Translations under genes and position numbers: made by a program | From: a virus | Direction: 5' to 3' (one strand) | DNA: 64,000 nt | Virus record (IMG/VR): IMGVR_UViG_3300031772_000002 | Span: 62,001 to 126,000 of that record | In this document: piece after piece, positions 46,059-55,782 of the stretch | Layout: each line of letters starts with the position of its first letter | Numbering within the stretch: position 1 is the stretch's first letter | The notes under the pieces: model-generated | Database searches by the model: none | What the model was told of the DNA's origin: nothing | What the model saw: the letters and a program-made list of their open reading frames with translations, nothing else

Positions 46059-46463
46059 ATGAATATTATTCCATTAGTTAGAAATAAAATGCTTACTATT
46101 GCTAAAGATGCAATTCTTCATGAAGATATAATAATTAAACAAATTACATTTTTAGATAATTCATCGCTTGTTTTAGCTAATATGCCATTTTATGATTTAG
46201 TATATCTTGGAAGTCAAACTCAATTAAAATTTTATTCTATAGGAGGAGGAACTGTACTGCGAACATCAATTATATTATCAGGAACTCCTGTAAGATTTGA
46301 AATTTTAGGAAAACCGGAAGGTGAAGACGATCCATTAATAGTATTATCAGGAACTGTTGGATCTATTAATACTAAATCAGATATAAAGTTTAATAGAATA
46401 AATTGGATTAGTGGAGGAATATTAACTTTAAATAATCTTGTATTGATTTTACCTAATTCTTAA
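46059..46463 (+). CDS. small beta-rich structural protein
   Basis: The 134-residue product begins MNIIPLVRNKMLTIAKDAIL, with alternating hydrophobic strands (IIIKQITFLDN, LILPNS) and Gly turns. AAAAGGAT precedes the ATG. It lies between the 683-residue structural protein and a fibre-like protein. Not recognised; probably a baseplate or fibre component by context. Confidence 0.5.
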   Translation: MNIIPLVRNKMLTIAKDAILHEDIIIKQITFLDNSSLVLANMPFYDLVYLGSQTQLKFYSIGGGTVLRTSIILSGTPVRFEILGKPEGEDDPLIVLSGTVGSINTKSDIKFNRINWISGGILTLNNLVLILPNS

Positions 46464-46482
46464 TTTACAAAAGGTAATATTT

Positions 46483-47811
46483 ATGAATACGTATGTATAT
46501 CGTGAAATTTTAGATAAGTCAATTGTCGGTGAAAAAATTTATCTTGGAACAATAGATTATATTTTAGGTTTATATACCGATAAATTAATTGTTCCTCACA
46601 ATCCATTTGGTGACGATCCTCATGGGACAGGATCAATTGATGGATCAACATTTAAAATTGGACAAGTTGAAGCTATAGAATTAGTTAAATCTGAAGAAAT
46701 TATTGCTAAAAAGAAATTCAGATTATTAGGAGATTCATTAAGTGAAACAGTAATATTAACAGGAACTTCAACATTAAATGATGCTGGACAATTGGAATTA
46801 TATAATAAAGTTAATTTAGAAAATAAATTAGTTATAAAATTAACTGCTCATGATAATGTTGCTCAATATAGTTATATTAATAAAAAACTAGTTATTGGTA
46901 GTGGTTATGAAAAAGCATCTAAATACATTTTTGAAATAGACTCTCCAAATTTATCGTATATTGATAACTGTTCAGGAGATAGTTTAAATTATGTTGATGC
47001 ATTTATACAAAATATTTCTTTTTTAGATGGTTTAGGAGATACAAGAAGATTAATAGATATAACAGATACCGTTGATAATTTAACAGATTTATTTTTTGAC
47101 CATCCAATAATGACTAAACATATGGCTGCTGAATTAATGAATATTGGAAGTTCTCATGTATCATCTTCAGCGTGGGGTTATCTTAATTCAATAAATCAAT
47201 CTCTTGGAAAAACAAGTAATGTTGAATTTAATAATGTTACAATAGTAAATGATTTAATTGTTAATGGAAGTTTATCATTAGATAGTATATCAATAGCTAA
47301 TGAATGTTTATCTGGATATTATAAAGAAAATCAATATAGTGTTTACATGGGATATCCAGAAGATGTTAAATTAAAATTTACAATTAAATTATGGAAAAGT
47401 TTAATATCTTCCAGAACATTGGTATACACCACAGATTATTCATTATATTGTAGAGCTGAATATAGTGGTATTAGAACAACTTTATTTGGACATTTAGATA
47501 TAATACTTAAAGCTGGAGATACTCCTACTTTAAAAGTAACAATGGAAGTTACAGATCCTGGAAATGATAAAAGATTATGTCCTGATGGAAACGTTGCTGG
47601 AGAAATTGGATGTGGAACTGTATTTTTTGAAGGTTCAGGAAATAAATATACAGGAATAGCATTATTAGCTTATAATACTGAAACTATTGAGTTTTATGCA
47701 AATGGTATAAATTCTCTTCCAGCATGGCCAAATACAAATATAAAATTATATTTTAATGTAAGTTATTTTAATAATATTGAATTTTCAGCTCCGGCCCCAG
47801 GAGAGTCTTAA
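46483..47811 (+). CDS. fibre-like structural protein
   Basis: The 442-residue protein has a segment SNVEFNNVTIVNDLIVNGSL (about 245-265), the 'V-x-F-N-x-V-T-(I/V)...V-N-G' strand pattern typical of trimeric fibre shafts, and a beta-rich C-terminal domain (about 290-442) that may be a tip. Ser/Asn-rich linkers lie between. No enzyme motif. The ribosome site is AAAGGT. Confidence 0.5.
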   Translation: MNTYVYREILDKSIVGEKIYLGTIDYILGLYTDKLIVPHNPFGDDPHGTGSIDGSTFKIGQVEAIELVKSEEIIAKKKFRLLGDSLSETVILTGTSTLNDAGQLELYNKVNLENKLVIKLTAHDNVAQYSYINKKLVIGSGYEKASKYIFEIDSPNLSYIDNCSGDSLNYVDAFIQNISFLDGLGDTRRLIDITDTVDNLTDLFFDHPIMTKHMAAELMNIGSSHVSSSAWGYLNSINQSLGKTSNVEFNNVTIVNDLIVNGSLSLDSISIANECLSGYYKENQYSVYMGYPEDVKLKFTIKLWKSLISSRTLVYTTDYSLYCRAEYSGIRTTLFGHLDIILKAGDTPTLKVTMEVTDPGNDKRLCPDGNVAGEIGCGTVFFEGSGNKYTGIALLAYNTETIEFYANGINSLPAWPNTNIKLYFNVSYFNNIEFSAPAPGES

Positions 47812-47837
47812 TTAAAAATTTAACCTAAAGGTGTTTT

Positions 47838-48386
47838 ATGATTAGTCCTCAAGTAATAAATATGAATAGAGATAGCGTTATGGCTTTCATTGGATATGAT
47901 GTTATTAATAATACTACACAAATTCCTATTAGTGAAGAGTCTGTAATATCTTTATTTGTTGATATAAGATTGTATAACTTAATAACTGGTTCAAATGATG
48001 TTATAGAAAAAATTACTATGTCGTTTCAAGATGTGGGCTTTTGGACTATTAATATTAACGATATTATTAGCATATTAAGTGATCGTAATAAATATGTTGG
48101 AAAAATTTCTAAAAATTCTGATGAAACCGTAGATCTAAGAACATTTTATATTCCAGAATTTGCCGTTGATAATGATTCGTTTGAAAATGTCCTTATGAGA
48201 ATGCCTTATGAAATAATTATTGCAGAAGGAAGTGCATATTTTTATTGGTATGATATTGGACATCAAGGGGAGCCATCATATATAAGATATGTAGCTTCTG
48301 CATATGAAGGAGGATCAGGAACTAATTATGCTACGGATCCAAGTAGAGTAACTCACCGTGGTGAAATAACTGAATACTTAGTTTAA
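47838..48386 (+). CDS. beta-rich structural protein, 182 residues
   Basis: The product begins MISPQVINMNRDSVMAFIGY and shows strands with conserved-looking turns (SFQDVGFWTININDI, YFYWYDIGHQGEPSYIRYVA). AAAGGTG precedes the start. Not recognised; context suggests a fibre adaptor or chaperone preceding the giant repeat protein. Confidence 0.5.
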   Translation: MISPQVINMNRDSVMAFIGYDVINNTTQIPISEESVISLFVDIRLYNLITGSNDVIEKITMSFQDVGFWTININDIISILSDRNKYVGKISKNSDETVDLRTFYIPEFAVDNDSFENVLMRMPYEIIIAEGSAYFYWYDIGHQGEPSYIRYVASAYEGGSGTNYATDPSRVTHRGEITEYLV

Positions 48387-48407
48387 CTATAAGGATTGTG
48401 TTAAGCA

Positions 48408-49343
48408 ATGCATCCATTTACTTCAAGTCTTTTTGCGAATCCTAATCTTAATTCTGCATTTTCAAGTTATGGATCCAAACCATATATTTCAAAAATTGTA
48501 TTTTCTGTAGGAACTAAAGCTTTATCAGACGATCAATATGTTATTAAAAATAAAGATGGATCAATGCCATCCGCTTCAATTAATAATGGATTATTAACAT
48601 TTTCTACACAACAATATCATCCTTATGTTGGAATTGGAGATGAGGTGTCTTTAAGTAATGACATAACAGTATATTTAAATGAAAAAATATCTTTATATCA
48701 ATGGAGAGTACTTGATGCGTATGGAAATCTTCCTCTTAGTTTTACAAATGCTACTGTTGTAAAAATAGATAAAACATTTAATAGTTTATATGATGCAATA
48801 TCAGGAAATACTCCTGAAATATATTCAAAACTTGGAAACAATTTCGATCTTATATCAAAAAGAGCTCAGTTATGTATAGCATGTTATAAAATGACTGAGG
48901 ATATGGCGGGAAATAGCATTACATTTAGTGAAAGTTGGATTCTTGATGAAGAATGTAATATTAAAATATTTTCTCCTATAGATATAAGTCATGAATGCAA
49001 TTCAATACAAAGAAGTAAAATAAGAGGATCATCAACAGATGGATTTGTATTATATTCATCAGATGGATCAGGCTCTGTTCCTACAATACATATGTCCCCT
49101 TATATTTCAGTAAGCGGATTAATAATAGGAGATGACGATGGTATTGTTGGAAATATGGCTAGATATGGCTTTTTATATGATTCAATTTATACAGAGGCAG
49201 AACTTACTATGGAAATATTTGATAATGTTATAGTAAACGTATACAATGCAATAGATTTAAGAACACAACCTATAAATAGCAATATCTATAATAATATTAT
49301 AAAAAGATGCGTTTTTGGAATAGTTGTTGAAAACCTTACTTAA
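48408..49343 (+). CDS. N-terminal part of giant beta-helix repeat protein, ends at in-frame TAA
   Basis: The 311-residue product contains the first half of a repeat unit found four more times in the next frame. It has IVFSVGT, then INNGLLTFS, YVGIGDEV, YQWRVLDAYGN and the start of a parallel beta-helix (IYNNIIKRCVFGIV). The stop TAA (49341-49343) falls inside the beta-helix, and the same frame continues after two codons into MNNIFNNLIINC, which completes the unit. It is probably one gene of about 2450 codons interrupted by a stop, or a separate short chain. Confidence 0.65.
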   Translation: MHPFTSSLFANPNLNSAFSSYGSKPYISKIVFSVGTKALSDDQYVIKNKDGSMPSASINNGLLTFSTQQYHPYVGIGDEVSLSNDITVYLNEKISLYQWRVLDAYGNLPLSFTNATVVKIDKTFNSLYDAISGNTPEIYSKLGNNFDLISKRAQLCIACYKMTEDMAGNSITFSESWILDEECNIKIFSPIDISHECNSIQRSKIRGSSTDGFVLYSSDGSGSVPTIHMSPYISVSGLIIGDDDGIVGNMARYGFLYDSIYTEAELTMEIFDNVIVNVYNAIDLRTQPINSNIYNNIIKRCVFGIVVENLT

Positions 49344-49349
49344 AAAATT

Positions 49350-52300
49350 ATGAATAACATTTTTAATAATCTAATAATTAACTGCTCAACTGTCGGAATT
49401 TATTACGGAAGTCCGATTGGTTTTGAGTATGATAATAATATTATTCAGGATTGTGGGTCAGGATGTGTAAATAGTAGTAGTTCAGAAACTAATTGTTTTC
49501 ATAATTGTATTACTGATGATGCAACGATTCCTGGTGGAATAAATTGTCATCAAAATACAGAATTAATTTTTGAAGATAAAGTTAATGAAGATTATCGTTT
49601 GCATATAAGTGATATAGTTGCATATAGAAATAATGCAGGTATTGACAAATCAGAATTATATAATTATGATATAAATGGAGATATCATTGATAACTCATGG
49701 TGCATAGGTCCATTTCATAAAACTCCTGAAATTACATTTAGTGTTGGAGACGATGTTAGTACAGATTTAAAAACAGGAAGTCCTACATATTCAATTACTA
49801 ATTCAATTTTAACATTTAGTGTGCCACAAACTAATGAATTTTTATGTGCTGGATGCATTATAAACAGAGTTGGTCCTGATCCATATGTTTTACTTAAAAG
49901 AAAGATTGACAATAGTAATTGGGAAGTTGTCAATTCAGATGGAACAATAGTTGCAAATAATTCAGGTCCTGTTACTATTAATACAATAAACTTTTTTACT
50001 AATGATGTAAATAATTTAGTATATAATGTTGCACATTCAGATCATATCACTCAATATTTAGATTCAGACAATTTAACTTCCATGGATATTAAAATTAAAA
50101 TAGCTTGTGCGAATGGAAGTTCTCCTGATGGATTTTATATAAGAGATTTTACATGTGATAGATATAGAAATATTGAAATATTTGTTCCTGATATGTCTGA
50201 TGATGATTATATTGAATCAAATTCAAATAGAAAGCATAATGGTGTTTGGGATTTACTTGATCATGTTCCAGATAAAGACAATTATCCAAATCAAACAGTT
50301 GGAGGAAATGTTAATTATACACCATATGTAGTATATGGAGGAGAATTTGATGAGTCTAATTGTATTAATATAGCAGTTGATTGGTGTGTAATTAATGGAT
50401 TACAAATAAGCGGTGGACAGTATGGAATATATGTTATAAATTCAAATAATCCAGTTATTAAAAATAATATTATTAAAGATTGTATTGTTGATGCTGTTCA
50501 TTTTGTCGATAAATGTTTAGATGGAATAGATTATTACGAATCCATAATTACTAAAAATTTAATTTATAATTGTGGAGAAAATGGAATTAGATTAAATTAT
50601 GGAAGATTTATTTCATATGATATAACAGCAGATTTTATTACTTTTTCTATTAACAATATAGAAAATTTTGATATTGACATTCATGAATTATTTAATAAAT
50701 ATACAGTTGAACTTAAACAATCAAGTTATGACACTATAATATGGTCTCCAGGAAAATTAACAATTAATTTTCAAGATGGAAATACAATGAGTGATGTATT
50801 ATTATCTGATAAAATTTATGGAGAACCATGGGGAGTTATAACTGCAGGATCTGGAGTTTTAAGTGAACTAGAAACAACTAAAATGGATGAAGCTGATTCT
50901 TATGTAACAAATACTTCTGGAGATTTTAGAAAAAATCAAATTAAAATTTATCATAACACAATTATTAAATGCAATCATGGAATTTATATAGAAACAGTTG
51001 ACGATAGCAATACTAATGTTATAGCTTTGCTAAAAAATAATTTAATAACTCAATGTATTAAAGAATGTTACTACACTTCTTTTGTAAATCCATCTTCAGT
51101 TTTAATAAATCATTGCGCGTCCGACGATTCATCTCTTGATAATTTTGTCGGAATGAATAATATTAACGATATAAATATTCAATTTGTAAATATATCAAAT
51201 CATGATTATCGATTAACTTTAAATGATACTATTGATATGTATGGATACCATACATTATCAGACGAATGTTATCAAGTTGAATATGATAATGTATTTACTG
51301 AATATGAATCTATAAACAATTTAGTATTTGGATCAAATACATGGAAATCAAGAAATAAAGAAATAAATTTTTCAATTGGAGCTAATACTGAAAATCTTGA
51401 TGAAAATCCTGATGATAGAAAATTAACTATTACTAATGGAATTCTTACTTTTACCGGAGATGGGATTAGTGATAATATAGGAATTGGAGATAAGATAACT
51501 TACGAAAACGGAGGAACAAAATATTGTTACCTAGCTGAACGAGGAAATAATTATAATTGGCATGTTTTAGATGTTGATGGAAATGAAATATCCGATACAT
51601 TAGAATCTGAAGTAACAAGTATTAAAAGAGTGTTTAACTCGTTAGCCTTTGCAATTTCAGATAGTGGTATAATAGTAGAATTTCCATATATAAGTGATAA
51701 AGATATTAATTCTAAAGAATTAAATCTATATGGTTGGTGTTATAATGATAACGATACAGTAGATACTGGGGATATTATTATAAATGGATGGCTAACCCAT
51801 CCTTTGTATAAATTTTATATTCAATCACCCGATAATATCAAAACCCAGTGCTCTACAATTCAATCTCATTCAGGAGTATGGGGAGGATATCGAATATCCT
51901 CATCTGATGCTGGAGGGTCTCCCAAGTGTCTTACAATTGATAACAACTTCATTGTCATTAAAAGATTATCTTTAGAACGATACGATAATACCGGAGACGT
52001 TATTAATGCAGTTGGGAATGGTATTATTTTAGAAAATAATATTATTAGAAACGGAGATCGTGGAATTCTTTTAAATGGAAGTGATGTTGATAATTTAAAT
52101 ATTGCTTTTGGAAATATAGTGTATGATTCCGAATCTGTTGGCATTGATTTAATATATACAAAATCTATTAATAATACAATAGTTAACTGTGGTATTGGAG
52201 TAAGATTAAATGATGTTGCCTGCAAAGCTATAAATAATATATCACATGAAGATGACGGGGTTTGTTATAGCGGAAAACTTGATGGTGTAGAATCATGCTT

Positions 52301-55300
52301 AAGTAATGATGATACTGCAGGAACTTCTAATAATAATATGTCCAATGTAACTATTGAGTTTAATGATAAAAATTTAAAAGATTTTCATATTAAAAGAAAA
52401 GATTGGTACGCAATAAACAATGGAGTTAATTTTGGATCTCTATGTTCACTTATTGTAAAAGATGGATACTTATATGAACAACCATTTTATTATAATATTG
52501 ATGGTGAATTAATTAGTGATAATACGTGGTGCAGAGGGGCCGATACAATTGAAGACATAGAAACTATTAATTTATATTTTTCTGCAAATAACGATACTTC
52601 TAATTTTATAACATTGGATCATGGAACAAATGGATATGTATCAATAGATCAAAGCATAGCAACATTTTCAACATCACAAATTGATGATCGTATTGGAGTT
52701 GGAGATAAATTAATATATACTGACGATGACGGTGAGCATATTTGCTATTTATATGAAAAAATTTCAGATTTACAATGGATAGTAAAAGATTTATTTGGAT
52801 TAGAAGTTACAAATTCCAGTAATGCAAATCTTAATAGTATAACAAGAGCATTTGTATCATCATGGTCAAATTTATTTTTAGCGTCATCAAATGAAAGTGT
52901 GCAGCAATTACTTGGAACAAGTGATAATCCTTTTATTTATTTAACAAAAGCAATGTATTGTATAAATATAGCTTTATATAAATATGACATAATTAATAGT
53001 TCAATTGTAATTTCTGGATTTATAACTGATATTAATCATTATATAAAATTATTTACTCCAGTTGATTTAAGAAAGCATTGTAATGCAAGTCAATCCCATC
53101 GAGGGTCAATAAAATACGAAAATCCTGCCAGAATACATTCAGAAGATTCTAATGGAATATCCATTGAATGCAATTATACTATTATTGATGGAATAATTTG
53201 TTCAGCTATAGGATATGATGCGATATCTTTAATAGGTGTAACCGGATGTGTTATTATAAATAATATATTATTCAATAGTAATAATGGCATAACATCTGAT
53301 GAAAGTTGTATTCAAAATATTATTATTAATAACACTATATATAATATTGTTTTTGATGGAATTAAAAGTGGAGTAAATGATATTATATTTAATAACACAG
53401 TAGATTCATGTGGATCTAAATGTTTTAATAATTATCCAAGAGATTTATTAATTAATAATATAGGACAAAGGGCGGGAGATGTATGTTTTAATTATGGATA
53501 TACTGAAAATTGTATAGCTTCAGATTTATCTTTAGTTAATTTTAACAATAACATAAATGAACTTGAAGTATTATTTATTGGACGATATGGAGAAAGTGAT
53601 CCTAATGAAGAAGATTATCATTTAACTCAAGATAATTATTTAGTAAAATGTGCCGGAAAAAGACTTGATGGCAATTCTTATTATAAATTTAATATAGATG
53701 GATCTTATAATTCAAGATCAACATGGTGGGACATAGGATCTCTTGAATTTCAATCTAAACGTATTGTTTATTCGATTGGAATATCAACAGAAGATTTACA
53801 AACTAAATATTTAGGAAATAATACCCATTACACTATTACAGTAAAAAATGAAATAAGTTTTATAGAGTTTTCTAATCCACAAATAAATATTCATTTAGGT
53901 ATAGGAGATAGAGTTTTTGACGATCATGGAACTTTTGAAAATGGATGTTTCCTGATAGAAAAAATAACTGAATCAAAATGGATAGTGTATGATATTTTTG
54001 GAAATTCATTATCAGAATCATCAGGGATAATTGAAAAAATCAATAGAGTCTTTCCAACAATACGTGATGCATGTAATAATGAAACTGGATTTCCTTCAAA
54101 CGAATTTTTAAATTCGTTAAGTTTATATGATTTGAATGTTAACGTTACTCTCGCATGTTACAATGATGAAGGTGATTTCTTTTCATACCCTGGTGCATAT
54201 ATATACGATATAATTACTGAAGCGCACAATAACCTTAGAATAATTGTTCCTAATAATATAATAACTCAATGTAATAAAACACAAAGACATGATGGGGTAT
54301 ACGGGTATGGCAACAAAGGATTTAAAACTGAATTAACTATAATTGATGGATCGTCAGATTCTGTTATACAAGCGTTCGGAATTAAATATTTAGAAATTGA
54401 AGGTTTACAAATAAAAGGACTTCATCAACTTTCTCATGGAATACATATTACTCAATGTAAACCATTTTATATTGGATACAATATAATACAAGGAATTTAT
54501 GGAAATGGAATATTATGCCAAGATAGCGATAAAAAAAATATTATCGTCAACAATTTAATATATGATTGTAATGATGATGGAATAGGAATAGAATTTCTTA
54601 ATACAGGTAATGGCTTAGACATTGATATTAATAACAATACAATAGTTAATTGCAGGCGAGGAGTTTACTTAAATAAAATAAATGATCCTTATATTACCGG
54701 ATTGTCAGTTCGTCTAAAAAATAACTTATGTCAAGATTCAGAATATAAAGATTATGTCGCTGAATATGAAAATCATTTTGGACATTTCTCTCTTAGTAAA
54801 TGCATAAGCGGAGATGAAACAGCTTCAAATTTTGCCGGAACAATGAATATAAGAAATAGATTTATTAATTTTATTGATCGAGATGGAAAAAATTTTAATC
54901 TTAATAATTTACTTGATGGTATAGCTGTTAATAATGCTCTGGATTTAAGCGGCGATAATGTTTTTCCATTCACAGACGATATTACCGGAACTATTAGAGA
55001 TGTTGGAGAATATGATATAGGCGCGTTTGAAGTGGTTTTAATTTTTGGTTATGGAGAACTAATAGTAGGTCCAACTATTATTAGTGGAATAGGAATCATT
55101 GGAGAAGGATTTCCTGTTATTGATTTATACTTAAGAGGATTAGATGAATTTGATGAACCAGATTATATACCTTATATTGATCCAAAATATCAATTTATAA
55201 ACATTGAAGGGTCAGACCCTGTATACGATTTAAATGCTTTTATTGATAGGCTTGAATCGATTTATAGTTTAGTTATTCATGCCCAAGGCGGTGAAAAATT

Positions 55301-55766
55301 TCCAGGAATGTTTTCGTTTAATGTAAGGCCGGAAAATACTATTGTTGTTAAAACATATGAACCAGAATTAATACCACACGGACCAGCATCATTTGTTTAT
55401 ATTAATAATATAATTGATGATGAAAGTTCTCATTCTTTATTAACATTTAAAAATTTAAAAATATACAGCAATGATAGTGGTGATACTTATAGTTTATTTA
55501 GTCCGTTTTGTCCAGTCACAGGAATTAGATTTGAAAACTGTATAATTCAGGTAAATAATGATTGTATATCTCAGGCGCCTCATTCAACAATACAATCAAT
55601 AAATAGTATTTTAATATTTAGAAATGATTCACAAGAAAATATATTTTGTTTAGTAAAAGATGGACCTGTAATACCAGTCGATGTTGAAAATTTAATAGCA
55701 AATTCAATTATATTAACAGGTTGTACTGATTTCGATGTAACGTTTGTAATAAACAAACTATCTTAA
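49350..55766 (+). CDS. giant beta-helix repeat protein (main part)
   Basis: The 2138-residue frame carries the rest of the first repeat and four further units of about 400-450 residues. Each has FSVG/SIG...T-D-L, a strand block ending IGIGDKxxY, W-x-V-x-D-x-x-G, a Cys/His segment, and a right-handed beta-helix with NNII-x-NC-x-x-GI coils. Each then has a C-terminal block (DYHLT, then W-x-x-GS/GA-FE). The likely role is a very long host-binding fibre or depolymerase-like spike; no catalytic site was identified. The ATG at 49350 has no ribosome site and lies two codons after the in-frame TAA of 48408-49343. Independent translation is therefore doubtful unless it is coupled. Confidence 0.65.
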   Translation: MNNIFNNLIINCSTVGIYYGSPIGFEYDNNIIQDCGSGCVNSSSSETNCFHNCITDDATIPGGINCHQNTELIFEDKVNEDYRLHISDIVAYRNNAGIDKSELYNYDINGDIIDNSWCIGPFHKTPEITFSVGDDVSTDLKTGSPTYSITNSILTFSVPQTNEFLCAGCIINRVGPDPYVLLKRKIDNSNWEVVNSDGTIVANNSGPVTINTINFFTNDVNNLVYNVAHSDHITQYLDSDNLTSMDIKIKIACANGSSPDGFYIRDFTCDRYRNIEIFVPDMSDDDYIESNSNRKHNGVWDLLDHVPDKDNYPNQTVGGNVNYTPYVVYGGEFDESNCINIAVDWCVINGLQISGGQYGIYVINSNNPVIKNNIIKDCIVDAVHFVDKCLDGIDYYESIITKNLIYNCGENGIRLNYGRFISYDITADFITFSINNIENFDIDIHELFNKYTVELKQSSYDTIIWSPGKLTINFQDGNTMSDVLLSDKIYGEPWGVITAGSGVLSELETTKMDEADSYVTNTSGDFRKNQIKIYHNTIIKCNHGIYIETVDDSNTNVIALLKNNLITQCIKECYYTSFVNPSSVLINHCASDDSSLDNFVGMNNINDINIQFVNISNHDYRLTLNDTIDMYGYHTLSDECYQVEYDNVFTEYESINNLVFGSNTWKSRNKEINFSIGANTENLDENPDDRKLTITNGILTFTGDGISDNIGIGDKITYENGGTKYCYLAERGNNYNWHVLDVDGNEISDTLESEVTSIKRVFNSLAFAISDSGIIVEFPYISDKDINSKELNLYGWCYNDNDTVDTGDIIINGWLTHPLYKFYIQSPDNIKTQCSTIQSHSGVWGGYRISSSDAGGSPKCLTIDNNFIVIKRLSLERYDNTGDVINAVGNGIILENNIIRNGDRGILLNGSDVDNLNIAFGNIVYDSESVGIDLIYTKSINNTIVNCGIGVRLNDVACKAINNISHEDDGVCYSGKLDGVESCLSNDDTAGTSNNNMSNVTIEFNDKNLKDFHIKRKDWYAINNGVNFGSLCSLIVKDGYLYEQPFYYNIDGELISDNTWCRGADTIEDIETINLYFSANNDTSNFITLDHGTNGYVSIDQSIATFSTSQIDDRIGVGDKLIYTDDDGEHICYLYEKISDLQWIVKDLFGLEVTNSSNANLNSITRAFVSSWSNLFLASSNESVQQLLGTSDNPFIYLTKAMYCINIALYKYDIINSSIVISGFITDINHYIKLFTPVDLRKHCNASQSHRGSIKYENPARIHSEDSNGISIECNYTIIDGIICSAIGYDAISLIGVTGCVIINNILFNSNNGITSDESCIQNIIINNTIYNIVFDGIKSGVNDIIFNNTVDSCGSKCFNNYPRDLLINNIGQRAGDVCFNYGYTENCIASDLSLVNFNNNINELEVLFIGRYGESDPNEEDYHLTQDNYLVKCAGKRLDGNSYYKFNIDGSYNSRSTWWDIGSLEFQSKRIVYSIGISTEDLQTKYLGNNTHYTITVKNEISFIEFSNPQINIHLGIGDRVFDDHGTFENGCFLIEKITESKWIVYDIFGNSLSESSGIIEKINRVFPTIRDACNNETGFPSNEFLNSLSLYDLNVNVTLACYNDEGDFFSYPGAYIYDIITEAHNNLRIIVPNNIITQCNKTQRHDGVYGYGNKGFKTELTIIDGSSDSVIQAFGIKYLEIEGLQIKGLHQLSHGIHITQCKPFYIGYNIIQGIYGNGILCQDSDKKNIIVNNLIYDCNDDGIGIEFLNTGNGLDIDINNNTIVNCRRGVYLNKINDPYITGLSVRLKNNLCQDSEYKDYVAEYENHFGHFSLSKCISGDETASNFAGTMNIRNRFINFIDRDGKNFNLNNLLDGIAVNNALDLSGDNVFPFTDDITGTIRDVGEYDIGAFEVVLIFGYGELIVGPTIISGIGIIGEGFPVIDLYLRGLDEFDEPDYIPYIDPKYQFINIEGSDPVYDLNAFIDRLESIYSLVIHAQGGEKFPGMFSFNVRPENTIVVKTYEPELIPHGPASFVYINNIIDDESSHSLLTFKNLKIYSNDSGDTYSLFSPFCPVTGIRFENCIIQVNNDCISQAPHSTIQSINSILIFRNDSQENIFCLVKDGPVIPVDVENLIANSIILTGCTDFDVTFVINKLS

Positions 55767-55782
55767 AATTAGGATACTTTAA

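Noticed and set aside
49341-49343. Reassignment of TAA as a sense codon, suggested by two in-frame TAA interruptions
   Set aside because: TAA is the commonest clean stop of the window's genes, many with overlapping or adjacent starts, so the code appears standard; local mutation or readthrough fits better.
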